This document shows positions 52,964 through 61,440 of a stretch of 64,000 nucleotides of DNA, piece after piece; within the stretch, counting starts at the first letter, position 1; the number at the start of each line of letters is the position of its first letter. The position numbers were made by a program, and so were the translations under genes. The notes beneath the pieces were generated by a model. The model was given only the letters and a program-made list of their open reading frames with translations. It was not told the DNA's origin and ran no database searches. The DNA is taken from NCBI GenBank assembly GCA_942493265.1, contig OW818688.1:3286001-3350000 (forward strand), written 5' to 3'. Origin of the DNA: UBA12481 sp942493265. GTDB lineage: Bacteria; Bacteroidota; Bacteroidia; Bacteroidales; UBA12481.

Positions 52964-52998
52964 CAAAATTAGTTGTATAAAGTTTGCATTATGTCAAA
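52964..52998 (-). promoter_or_regulatory. candidate promoter of the copper operon
   Basis: On the minus strand TAATTTTG (52964-52971) matches TAnnTTTG and lies 21 bases before the HYC_CC_PP start. A TTTG at 52995-52998 lies 23 bases upstream, slightly beyond the 19-21 consensus spacing, as often seen in regulated promoters. No operator for a copper regulator was recognised. Confidence 0.5.
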
Positions 52999-53070
52999 AA
53001 AATGTTAAAAGATCAATGGCTTGGTGATATTACGTGCAGTCCTTTTTTCAATATTAACCTCCAGATTATC

Positions 53071-53115
53071 AACAAAAAAAGAGGATGCCCTTATGAGGCA
53101 GCCTCTTTTTTTTGT
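53071..53115. terminator. bidirectional hairpin terminator
   Basis: An inverted repeat with A-rich left arm (AACAAAAAAAGAGG) and T-rich right arm (CCTCTTTTTTTTGTT), plus inner TGCC/GGCA and one internal mismatch, closes a loop of about seven. It lies about 40 bases past the stop of the minus-strand lipoprotein gene at 53155. Confidence 0.8.
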
Positions 53116-53154
53116 TCATTTAGGATTAAAATTCCTTCAACGCATTATTACCAG

Positions 53155-53979
53155 TCAGCGTCTTCCCCTGAGTTTGATTTCTTTTGCGACCCCGTCCTGA
53201 GTCACCGTGGCGATATTGTCGCATACGTTGTCACCATAATCAACGGTGATATCACTCAGATCTTCAAGCGTAATGACCCTTATCCCTTTGCGGATCCAAC
53301 GGCAATTGTTGCTGATAACCAGTGGTTCACTGATTACCCAGGCGAAGGATTTTCCATCCCTTCTGATTCCTGCAGCATTGCCGGTAAGTTGAAATGCATC
53401 ATCAGATTTATCGCGTGGGGTGTCAATCCCACGGGCTTGCACCCTGATATGCACGGCTTCGCGGGTACGAATGATTTCTCCGTCAGGCGTGGTCACCTGT
53501 CCCCCGTTTATGGTTGAGGTCCAGGTTGGATGGCCATCAGCCTGTTGAAACACGGTAGTGTGTGTACCTTCAATTTTATTGCCGTTAACAAAGTAATTAT
53601 CAAAGGTAACCACTTTGGTCCAGGCCCTTCCAAAATGCGGGGCATCCATATTGATGATGATTTTACCTTTTTTAACCACACCATCGCGCACCACGCACCC
53701 GTCCGTTCCAAAATCAATTGTGATGGTTTTGGGCCAGGTTAATCGGTCCATAGGTACAACGGTAACCGTTCTGCAATCATCAAAACCTGTTTTTAACTCG
53801 CCAAAAAAGATATCAGAGGTGTATTCTACCTCATCCAGAACATCATCGAGGAGGTCGGAACTAAGGATCTGATCCTCGATGTCATTTATGGTCTGTGGCG
53901 CCAGGGCAACCTCTTCCTGCCTGCATGCGGAGAAAGTGGCAAGACTCATGGCCAGAATTAAAGGAATAATTTTTTTCAT
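53155..53979 (-). CDS. lipoprotein with two DxG-Cys beta repeats
   Basis: The 274-residue protein has a lipobox Cys at residue 19 (FSAC) followed by RQEE. Two segments share one pattern: TITIDFGTDGC (about residue 87) and DITVDYGDNVC (about 244), each followed by a Gly-Val/Val-containing strand, which suggests an internal duplication of a beta-sandwich unit. The middle holds GNKIEGTHTTVF and RTREAVHIRV. I do not recognise the family. It is divergent from the ECF sigma operon with about 150 bases between starts and could be one of its targets (inference). Confidence 0.7.
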   Translation of the reverse strand: MKKIIPLILAMSLATFSACRQEEVALAPQTINDIEDQILSSDLLDDVLDEVEYTSDIFFGELKTGFDDCRTVTVVPMDRLTWPKTITIDFGTDGCVVRDGVVKKGKIIINMDAPHFGRAWTKVVTFDNYFVNGNKIEGTHTTVFQQADGHPTWTSTINGGQVTTPDGEIIRTREAVHIRVQARGIDTPRDKSDDAFQLTGNAAGIRRDGKSFAWVISEPLVISNNCRWIRKGIRVITLEDLSDITVDYGDNVCDNIATVTQDGVAKEIKLRGRR

Positions 53980-54055
53980 AATTGATTTTTATGACGTTTA
54001 ATTTTTAGACCGGGCTTTTTAGTTTTGGTTTAACCTCGTATTGATCAGGAAAAGA

Positions 54056-54063
54056 TAAATTTG
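54056..54063 (+). promoter_or_regulatory. candidate -7 element of the sigma operon
   Basis: TAAATTTG matches TAnnTTTG exactly, 67 bases before the preferred ATG at 54130. A proper -33 TTTG at 19-21 bases is not visible. Confidence 0.4.
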
Positions 54064-54129
54064 ATGCATCGACGCAAGTTTTCATGAAAGCCGGTGTCAA
54101 AAGGGTTAAATTCCTTAATTAAGTATTGG

Positions 54130-54711
54130 ATGGACGAACGGGAGGTACTAGATCTTTTACTGGCAGGAAACCCTGCAGCGATCCGATCGCTCGTTGATCA
54201 GTATCAGCCCCTGGTGTTGAGAACTGCCCGTGGATTTGTCAGGAATGAAGACGATGCCCGCGATATTGCCCAGGAAGTTTTTATTGATATCCTGACCAAT
54301 CTTCACCGCTTCAAAGCACAATCCGGGCTATCCACATGGATATACCGTATCACCGTAAACCGTTCTCTCAATTTCCTGCGCAGCAATAAAAGGCGCCAGA
54401 GCCGGCTGTCCTATTCCGATGATCAGGAAAATCACGGAATGGCTGAGCCCAAATATCTGGGTGATTCAACCCAGAAAAACCCTGCTGAGATCCTCGAGCA
54501 AAAAGAAAAATCCAGAATTCTGCATGATGCAATCCAGTCACTCCCTGAAAAGCAGCAGGTGGCATTTACATTGGCTGAATTTGATGACCTCTCGTATAAA
54601 GAGATTGGTGAAGTCATGCATCTGAGTGTCTCATCTATTGAATCATTATTGTTCCGGGCCCGTAAAAACCTGCAGAAGAAATTATGGACCTGCTATAAAA
54701 AGTCATGCTGA
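54130..54711 (+). CDS. ECF RNA polymerase sigma factor
   Basis: The ATG at 54130 gives 193 residues beginning MDEREVLDLLLAG; a GTG 36 bases earlier is possible but adds non-conserved residues. Region 2 (about residues 15-85) shows EDDARDIAQEVFIDILTNL and STWIYRITVNRSLNFLR; region 4 (about 130-185) shows LPEKQQVAFTL and YKEIGEVMHLSVSSIESLLFRARK. The downstream zinc-finger anti-sigma gene overlaps or follows closely, and a Spy-like gene is third, a common Bacteroidota envelope- or metal-stress operon. Confidence 0.94.
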   Translation: MDEREVLDLLLAGNPAAIRSLVDQYQPLVLRTARGFVRNEDDARDIAQEVFIDILTNLHRFKAQSGLSTWIYRITVNRSLNFLRSNKRRQSRLSYSDDQENHGMAEPKYLGDSTQKNPAEILEQKEKSRILHDAIQSLPEKQQVAFTLAEFDDLSYKEIGEVMHLSVSSIESLLFRARKNLQKKLWTCYKKSC

Positions 54712-54761
54712 ACCGCAAGTTTTTTAATACCCGATTGTCTAAACCATTAAACACGAACTCC

Positions 54762-55211
54762 ATGAACTGCAAAAAATGTCGACATGATCTGATCGGATTT
54801 ATCCGGGGAACCCTTGAACAGGGCCAGGAAGTCCGAATCCGTGAGCATCTTAGGGTGTGCGCGGAGTGCCGGACATTCGCAAATTATCTTCGAACTACTC
54901 TGAATGTAATCCAGGCAGAGAAGGAGATTGCACCGGATCCTTTTCTGGCTACCCGAATCGAAGGAATATTATCGAATGCTGCCTTGACTCGTCAACGCTT
55001 TTCATTTATGCCAAAACTTATCCCGGCACTCACCTTCAGTACCTTCATCCTGGCTGGTATTGCGGGGGGTATGGTTCTGGGAAGGCTGATCACCCATCAT
55101 TCTTTTGATGACCAGCTGGCCCAAAACGAACTTACTATTCTGATCGACGATATGCAGCAGGAGCCGATCGAGACTTTTTTTATGGGACTGAATGAAATGG
55201 CCGAAAATTGA
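54762..55211 (+). CDS. zinc-finger anti-sigma factor (zf-HC2 type)
   Basis: The preferred ATG at 54762 gives 149 residues starting MNCKKCRHDL; an ATG at 54705 overlapping the sigma stop is also possible and would add 19 residues. The ZAS-type motif HLRVCAEC with the N-terminal CxxC is visible in the first 45 residues, and one membrane helix lies at about residues 80-105 (PALTFSTFILAGIAGGMVLG). It would hold the upstream sigma factor inactive at the inner membrane. The stop nearly touches the start of the Spy-like gene. Confidence 0.88.
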   Translation: MNCKKCRHDLIGFIRGTLEQGQEVRIREHLRVCAECRTFANYLRTTLNVIQAEKEIAPDPFLATRIEGILSNAALTRQRFSFMPKLIPALTFSTFILAGIAGGMVLGRLITHHSFDDQLAQNELTILIDDMQQEPIETFFMGLNEMAEN

Positions 55212-55216
55212 TTCAT

Positions 55217-55804
55217 ATGGACAAACGTAAACTCCTCATAGGCGTCATCCTTTTTTTATTCCTGACCAATGCAGTAACCATTCTTACTGTGGTGCTCCAC
55301 ACAAGCAAATCTGCTGATAATAACCAAGATGACAAAAAAGCCACAGCTACCGAAATCCCGGGAAATATTCCCGAAAGCCTACGAGCGCAATTCTTTGCCA
55401 AAGAATTGAAACTCAACAGCGAACAGCAGGAAAAATTCCGAAATATTCAACGCGATTATATGCGCGGAGCCCGGGCCATAAGTGCCGAAATGAGCAATCT
55501 CCGGGATGTTCTTCTGCAAGCAATGGATCAGGATCAACCCGATTCCATCCGGTTGAATGAACTGTCGGAGCAGATTGGATTAAAGCATACCGAACTAAAA
55601 AAACTGACCGTACAGTATTATATCGGACTGAAGTCTGTTTGTAAACCTGATCAGCAGGAGCAACTGTATGAAATGATCAGAAAAATCATCAAGCCCGATG
55701 GTGATGTACAACTGCCACAAGGCGAAGGCGGACGCATAGGGGGGAGGGGACAAGGCCGCGGTCCCTGGTGGAAGGACAAAAAAGATTCAACTTCAGCTAA
55801 ATAG
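55217..55804 (+). CDS. Spy/CpxP-like periplasmic protein
   Basis: The ATG at 55217 gives 195 residues (the longer frame starts with TTG). An N-terminal hydrophobic helix (about residues 7-28) anchors or exports it. Residues about 50-160 are helical with the LNSEQQEKFRNIQRDYMRG and YYIGLKSVCKPDQQEQLYEM patterns of the Spy/CpxP/heavy-metal-sensor group, followed by a Gly/Arg-rich tail (GGRIGGRGQGRGPWW). Such proteins are chaperones or metal-stress sensors in the periplasm. It is the third gene of the sigma/anti-sigma operon. Confidence 0.88.
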   Translation: MDKRKLLIGVILFLFLTNAVTILTVVLHTSKSADNNQDDKKATATEIPGNIPESLRAQFFAKELKLNSEQQEKFRNIQRDYMRGARAISAEMSNLRDVLLQAMDQDQPDSIRLNELSEQIGLKHTELKKLTVQYYIGLKSVCKPDQQEQLYEMIRKIIKPDGDVQLPQGEGGRIGGRGQGRGPWWKDKKDSTSAK

Positions 55805-55834
55805 CTCTAGCTTTTCAGGGAATCAGCTTAGCAG

Positions 55835-57634
55835 ATGCAGAAAATTCTGCCTGTATTTAAAAATGCTGTAAATTTGATTGTTAACCGCTTGCAAATGTCC
55901 CCGGGTCGTAAACGTATATCTCTTAAATTCGATGCAGTCAATGCTTTAATTGATCGAATTCTGAATTATGAAGGCTGCGACAGCAAGACCCTTATGCTTC
56001 GAAGGCATAACTGGATCATGTCACTATCGACCCTTATCCCTGTTTGTTTCCTGACAATTGGATTTATCATTTTCACTCCCCAGCTGACTTTGCTGATAAC
56101 CTATGGTTTCATATTAATAGCCCTTTTTCTGATTTATCTGATCCCGGGCAATGGGTTGAACCCGGTACACAAAAAATAAAGAACAGCAGTAAAATCCTGC
56201 TTCGCCTGGTTAACCAGATGCTCGACCTCACCAAGCTCGAATCCGGGGCCATGCCGGTGAATCTTAGGCATGGTGACATTAAGGGTTATCTGGGGTTTTT
56301 GGTTGAACTTTTCCGTTCGGGGGCCATCAGCCGTAACCTGGAATTGAAAATGGTTTCTGATCATGATCGGTTTGAAATGGATTTCGATTCTGATAAAATC
56401 ATGCATATCCTTTCGAATCTTTTGTCCAACGCATTGAAATTTACTCCTGAAGGAGGCACGGTGGTAGTCTCTGCCGACATGATGGAAAATGGGAAAAAGT
56501 ACAGGATCACGGTTAAGGATACTGGTATAGGGATCAATCAGGAAGATATGCAGCAGCTATTCAACCGTTTTTATCAGGTTCATAACGGAGTCCTGAATGG
56601 CGGCACCGGTTTGGGCCTTGCCATTACAAAGGAACTTGTTGACCTGTTGAAAGGCACTATTTCAGTTTCCAGTACTTTTGGATCCGGATCAGAATTTAAG
56701 GTTGTCTTGCCAGTGACCCATTGCGCACTGGCAATGGATAGATCTGAACTTACCGGATTTGAACGGATTGAGGAGAACCTGATTCATGAAATTAACCCTT
56801 CACCGGAGGTTGATCCCGACATCGGGCCTCAGTCAGTCATTCTCCCGGTATTGCTGATAGTGGAGGATAACCACGATGTAGCTCAATATTTATAAGCCAT
56901 TCTGAAAAATGAATATCAGATCGAAATCTCCAAAGATGGAGTGGCAGGATTGGAGAAAGCCCGGGAACTCATTCCCGATATTATTTTAACTGATGTCATG
57001 ATGCCCGTCATGGACGGAATTGAGCTTCTGGGTAATTTGAAAAGTGATCTCCGCACCAGTCATATCCCGGTGGTTATGTTAACGGCAAAAGCGGATATCG
57101 CTTCAAGGCTGCTTTGGAATAGAAAGGGGGGCAGATGCTTACCTGGCAAAACCCTTCAATGAAAAGGAGTTGCATGTTCAGCTTAAAAATCTGGTGGAGC
57201 TTCGCAAGATCCTCTACCAGCGATATTCTTCCCTGGATCCGCTTCCAAAGAACGATGAACCGTCTCTGAAAAAGGAGGATGAATTTATTTTAAAGGTCAG
57301 GCAGGTTCTGGAAGCTAACCTCGAAGATGATGAATTTGGCATCACCCGGCTTTGCTCGGAATTGTCAGTCAGTCACGCTCAATTGTACCGTAAGTTCAAA
57401 TCATTGAGCAATAGAACAATAGCCGAATATTTAAAGATTCTTCGCCTGCACCGGGCACAAAATTTACTTGCTGAGACTCAACTCAACATAACTCAGGTAG
57501 CTTTTGCCGTCGGCTTCAAAAACCTCTCACACTTCAGCCGCGAATTTACCCGCAAATTCGGCAAGAGTCCCAGTGAATTCAGAAATGGATTTTTCAAAAC
57601 TCCCTTCAATATCTTTCAAATACCTCAGATTTGA
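55835..57634 (+). pseudogene. decayed hybrid two-component sensor-regulator
   Basis: Remnants of one gene lie in order. An N-terminal part with two membrane helices (55835 to about 56160) is in one frame. A frame change and apparent deletion follow near 56160-56180, removing the phosphoacceptor His box. Then come the end of the HisKA region (VNQMLDLTKLESG), an HATPase domain (NLLSNALKFTPEGG, DTGIGI, GGTGLGLAI) and the start of a receiver domain (LLIVEDNHDVAQYL). A TAA at 56893-56895 stands where Gln is usual. The receiver continues in the same frame (IILTDVMMPVMDG) to an extra T at 57113-57115, after which a two-helix AraC-type HTH domain runs intact to 57634. Confidence 0.88.
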
Positions 57635-57660
57635 GTATCTCGCTTAACGTCTCGTTGTTA

Positions 57661-57690
57661 AAAGGGACCGCTGCCAGGCGGTCCCTTTTT
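57661..57690 (+). terminator. intrinsic terminator
   Basis: AAAGGGACCGC (57661-57671) pairs with GCGGTCCCTTT (57678-57688) over 11 bases with a six-base loop, followed by T residues. It lies 26 bases after the AraC-type domain stop and still looks functional although the gene ahead is broken. Confidence 0.88.
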
Positions 57691-57795
57691 GATTCAAAAC
57701 TTTTTGACGAACCTCATTTTTTTTTGGTTAAAAACAATTTTTGTCGTAACTTTTTTATTCGTTTTTAACCCTACATCACACTAAATCATTACACT

Positions 57796-59097
57796 ATGAA
57801 AAAGTCACTTTGTGCTCTGGCACTGCTTGGCAGTGTGATGCTTTTCTTCACTACCTGCGAGAAAAGCATAGTAATGGATCCATCCGCCACCACAACTGAT
57901 GTCAAAATCAATCATGACCTCAAGAATGGCCTGGTGTTTTGCGGCGACCCTGTTGCTTATCCGCTAATGGCGGCTAAAACCATTAAATCCGGTTTTGTTG
58001 AAATCGGAAATGATCTGTTCAACCTTTATGTAACTTTCAATACTACTGAAGGTTGGGAGCTTGCTGAAACACATCTCTATGTGGGAACCAAGGAAGGTAT
58101 CCCCATGACCAAAAAGGGCAACGTGATACCCGGTCAGTTTCCTTACCAAATGTGTTTTGATCCTTATGTGACTTCCTACACTTTTGTCATCCCGCTCGAG
58201 AGTCTTTCGGACTTTGGAGAATGCCTGACCATCGCAGGCCATGCTAAATTGACCATGCTGAAAGGTGATGTTATTATCAATGAAACAGCCTGGTTAAAAG
58301 GTGATTATGAATTTGCCAAGCCAAACTGGGGCTGGTACACCGAATTCTGCCTGAAGGAGTGCATTCCTGATCATATCGTGGTGTTCAGGAATTATATCCC
58401 CTGGGAATATGAGACGGATCCTGAACTCACAAATGATGCACAACTGGATGTGTTTGCCACACTGGGTATAACAGCCGGACCCGGACATATGCAATTTGAA
58501 ATACTGACATCAGCCGATATGGCATCGGTTGTTTTGAGTCCCAGTATTGATCTGGTCATTATCAGCAATGACCAGGATCAGACATTCTATGATGATTATG
58601 CCGCAAATGCAATGAAATTTGAGGCTTTTATCAATATGGGAGGGCATTTGCTGTGGGAAGCCTGCGATTTGGGATGGCACATGGGATCAATGATAGCTGC
58701 CGGAATTGTCCTTCCTGGTGCTATCACCCTGAATCCAATGTACGAAAATTTTAATTTTATCCCGGATCCGTCACTGCCATTGGTTGCCGGAATTCCATCT
58801 CCCATGGACCATAATTTTGCCAGCCATGAGTATTTTACCAATTTGCCGGCCGGATCGATCATATATTGCGAGGGTTCTGTAGGTCCAACCTTGCTGGAAA
58901 CCGCCATAGGCAGCGGGTGGATGATGTTAACCGGTCAGCCGCTGGAACACCAGTATAAATTTGTTTACAACAATCCGGATATGGAGGTGCTCTTACCTCG
59001 AATAATCTCTCATTTCACCGGTGCACCGCTGCCACCAATGTTTAAAGCCGGGAAAGCTATCGGCGGAGAATCAATCCCAAGCCACATCGAGAAATAG
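57796..59097 (+). CDS. lipoprotein of unknown function
   Basis: The 433-residue protein has a lipobox Cys at residue 21 (FFTTC). Residues about 40-180 look like a beta-rich domain (FCGDPVAYPLMAAKTIKSG, LYVTFNTTEGWELAETHLYVG). The C-terminal half (about 195-420) has alternating strands and helices that resemble a GATase-like/flavodoxin-type fold (DHIVVFRNYIPWEY, IDLVIISNDQDQTFYDDY, NMGGHLLWEACDLGW), but no catalytic Cys of a known family is evident. The fold guess is inference. Terminators lie on both sides, so it is a single-gene unit. Confidence 0.7.
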   Translation: MKKSLCALALLGSVMLFFTTCEKSIVMDPSATTTDVKINHDLKNGLVFCGDPVAYPLMAAKTIKSGFVEIGNDLFNLYVTFNTTEGWELAETHLYVGTKEGIPMTKKGNVIPGQFPYQMCFDPYVTSYTFVIPLESLSDFGECLTIAGHAKLTMLKGDVIINETAWLKGDYEFAKPNWGWYTEFCLKECIPDHIVVFRNYIPWEYETDPELTNDAQLDVFATLGITAGPGHMQFEILTSADMASVVLSPSIDLVIISNDQDQTFYDDYAANAMKFEAFINMGGHLLWEACDLGWHMGSMIAAGIVLPGAITLNPMYENFNFIPDPSLPLVAGIPSPMDHNFASHEYFTNLPAGSIIYCEGSVGPTLLETAIGSGWMMLTGQPLEHQYKFVYNNPDMEVLLPRIISHFTGAPLPPMFKAGKAIGGESIPSHIEK

Positions 59098-59115
59098 ATG
59101 TTCTGACTTACAACT

Positions 59116-59147
59116 AAAAAAAGCGGCCATTACAGGCCGCTTTTTTT
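59116..59147. terminator. bidirectional terminator
   Basis: AAAAAAAGCGGCC (59116-59128) and GGCCGCTTTTTTT (59135-59147) form a perfect 13-base stem with a six-base loop. It lies between the convergent lipoprotein and GH130 genes and can serve both. Confidence 0.92.
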
Positions 59148-59154
59148 TATTCCA

Positions 59155-60126
59155 CTATAATGAGTTCTCCTTTATAAACTTCAGTATTTCATCGCGATAA
59201 CCAAAAGATAGGCAGGTAACGGTATCTGCCGCGCCGTAATAAATGGCAATCTTACCGTCCTCATCCATCAGGGCTGCGCACGGAAATACCACATTGGGCA
59301 CATCCCCCGTCAATTCATATAACTCAGCCGGTGCGAGCAAATAGGGTTTGGTACGGTAGAGTACCTTATCAGGCCGGTCAATATCCAGAACCGCAGCTCC
59401 CATCGAATATCTGAAACCATTGCAGGTATTGATCACCCCGTGGTAAAAGAGCAGCCATCCCTCATCCGTGAGGATCGGTACGGGCCCGGCTCCGATCTTG
59501 GTACACTGCCAGGCACTTTCGGGAAATGGAGTTACCTTCATGACTACCCGGTGCTCACCCCAGTATTTCATGTCAGGACTATAACTGATATAGATATCAC
59601 CGAATGGAGTATGCCCGTTGTCACTGGGCCGGCTGAGCATGGCAAATTTTCCGCCGATCTTCTGAGGAAATAATACGCCATTACGATTAAATGGCAGGAA
59701 GGCATTCTCGCATTGAAAAAAGTCCTGGAAATCAAAGGTATAGGCAATACCAATAGTGGGTCCGTGATACCCGTTGCACCAGGTCACCCAATATCTGTCT
59801 TCAATAAACGTAACCCTCGGATCGTATTTGTATTCCGAATGAAGTTCATCCGTATTGCCAGCCTTCATCAGGATGGGCTCATGGTTGATGTCCCAGTTGA
59901 TTCCATCCTTGCTGAATCCGGCAAAAATATTCATCTGCACAGCTTTGTTATCGCACCGGAATACCCCGGCAAACCCATCTTTATATGGAACCACAGCACT
60001 ATTGAAAATGCTGTTGGAGCCCGGAATGGCGTAACGGCTGATGATCGGATTCCTGGAATACCGCCAGATGATTTCGGTTGACCCTGGTGGCCGCTGTTCC
60101 CAGGGCATTGGTGTGGTACTATTCAT
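59155..60126 (-). CDS. GH130-family glycosidase/phosphorylase
   Basis: GH130 enzymes act on beta-mannosides, mostly by phosphorolysis. The 323-residue protein shows the five-bladed propeller pattern of the family: FNSAVVPYKDGFAGVFR, YKYDPRVTFIEDRYWVTWC, FPQKIGGKFAMLSRPSD, KIGAGPVPILTDEGWLLFYHG, and NVVFPCAALMDEDG followed by IYYGAADT. The Asp in DPRV is the likely general acid by family analogy. There is no signal peptide, so it works in the cytoplasm, consistent with import by the MFS transporter encoded 9 bases upstream. Hydrolase versus phosphorylase activity cannot be decided here. Confidence 0.92.
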   Translation of the reverse strand: MNSTTPMPWEQRPPGSTEIIWRYSRNPIISRYAIPGSNSIFNSAVVPYKDGFAGVFRCDNKAVQMNIFAGFSKDGINWDINHEPILMKAGNTDELHSEYKYDPRVTFIEDRYWVTWCNGYHGPTIGIAYTFDFQDFFQCENAFLPFNRNGVLFPQKIGGKFAMLSRPSDNGHTPFGDIYISYSPDMKYWGEHRVVMKVTPFPESAWQCTKIGAGPVPILTDEGWLLFYHGVINTCNGFRYSMGAAVLDIDRPDKVLYRTKPYLLAPAELYELTGDVPNVVFPCAALMDEDGKIAIYYGAADTVTCLSFGYRDEILKFIKENSL

Positions 60127-60135
60127 AATACGTTG

Positions 60136-61422
60136 TTATTTAATGCTTTGCTCGTCATTCTGCGGATTGTTGAATGGAACGAAAAAAGATACTAGAAACG
60201 AAGGGATAGTGGCGATCAGAACCCAGATAAAAAAGATTTTATATCCCAGCCGGTCACTGATAAACCCACTCAGCATGGATGGGATCATAAATCCAAGGTT
60301 CATGATACCGGTGGCAAAAGCGTAATGGGCCATCTTATATTTTCCGGGCGCTACCTGCTGCATCATGAAAAGCATCAGTCCAACGAATCCAAACCCGTAT
60401 CCGAAATATTCCAGAACTACTGCTGAGCCTATGATTACCAGACTGGCAGGTTGGGTTATTGCCAGAAAGGCATACACGGCAAAGGGAATATTGAAAAAGC
60501 AGCAAAGGATAAACAGGGTTTTTCTCAGGCCTCGCCGTGCAACAAAATACCCGGCTGATATTGACCCCGCAACGAAAGCCATGGCTCCAAAGATTCCGTA
60601 AACCAGCCCTATCTGGGAGGTGGTCAATCCCAATCCACCCTGCTCACGGGCAGCTTTGAAAAACAGGGGGGCAATTTTTATCGCATGCCCTTCAGCAAAC
60701 CGGTAAAAAATGATAAACAGGATCAGCCATAAGATGCTCTTCTTTTCAAAAAAGGTTTTGATTACATCCCAAAGTGTTTTTAATCCCTCATCCAGGGTTT
60801 GAACGTCTTTGGCCTTGCCTCCCGACGGGAGTTTCCGTACATGATAAAACCCGAGTGATATCATGATGATCCCATATACCCCCATCACAACCATCCAGGC
60901 TTTTACCACTCCGAAACTTATTTCGAGCTGTCCGGCCAGATAAACAATCGCCCCTCCGGTCAGGATTTTTGCAATGTTATAAAAGGCACCTTGCCATCCG
61001 ATGTACCTGGCCTGCAGGTTAGTGGATAAAACATTCAGGTAAATGCCGTCAGCCGCAATGTCATGCGTTGACCCGCTGAATGCAATGATTGCCAACAAGG
61101 CAATCGCGTATTTGAAAAAATCATGCAGGGGCAATGAAAGGGCCACCAGGCAAAAGGTTATCCCAGTGAGGAACTGGGTTATGATTACGAAATGTTTCTT
61201 TGTTTTAAACATCTCCAGAAAAGGTCCCCATAAGGGTTTCAGGGTCCAGGGGAGCATGATCAGTGAGGTCCAGAAAGCTATCCGGCTATCCGAAATTCCC
61301 AGATTCTTAAACATCAGGGCGGATGCTGTGGCAATGGCCACAAATGGCAATCCCATGGCAAAGTACAAAGTCGGAATCCAGGTTGCCGGATGAACCTGCT
61401 CGGGATTTTTAGTCTGATTCAT
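60136..61422 (-). CDS. MFS transporter, probable sugar importer
   Basis: The 428-residue protein has about 12 membrane helices and the AmpG/sugar-type MFS pattern, starting TLYFAMGLPFVAIATASALM and including the loop-1-like WTLKPLWGPF, DIAADGIYLNVL and the loop SAGYFVARRGLRKT. The GH130 gene lies 9 bases downstream, the usual arrangement for mannoside uptake loci. The direct substrate is inferred from that neighbour. It is also 18 bases downstream of the lipoprotein gene at 61441, so the three genes form one operon. Confidence 0.9.
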   Translation of the reverse strand: MNQTKNPEQVHPATWIPTLYFAMGLPFVAIATASALMFKNLGISDSRIAFWTSLIMLPWTLKPLWGPFLEMFKTKKHFVIITQFLTGITFCLVALSLPLHDFFKYAIALLAIIAFSGSTHDIAADGIYLNVLSTNLQARYIGWQGAFYNIAKILTGGAIVYLAGQLEISFGVVKAWMVVMGVYGIIMISLGFYHVRKLPSGGKAKDVQTLDEGLKTLWDVIKTFFEKKSILWLILFIIFYRFAEGHAIKIAPLFFKAAREQGGLGLTTSQIGLVYGIFGAMAFVAGSISAGYFVARRGLRKTLFILCCFFNIPFAVYAFLAITQPASLVIIGSAVVLEYFGYGFGFVGLMLFMMQQVAPGKYKMAHYAFATGIMNLGFMIPSMLSGFISDRLGYKIFFIWVLIATIPSFLVSFFVPFNNPQNDEQSIK

Positions 61423-61440
61423 AATTAAAGATATAAAATC

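Noticed and set aside
52984..53517. 177-residue plus-strand frame over the lipoprotein at 53155
   Set aside because: It runs through a terminator hairpin and the antisense of a lipoprotein gene.
55835..56179. Independent 114-residue membrane protein
   Set aside because: Its end abuts the truncated kinase remnant and it reads as the N-terminal membrane part of the same decayed sensor, so it is included in the pseudogene.
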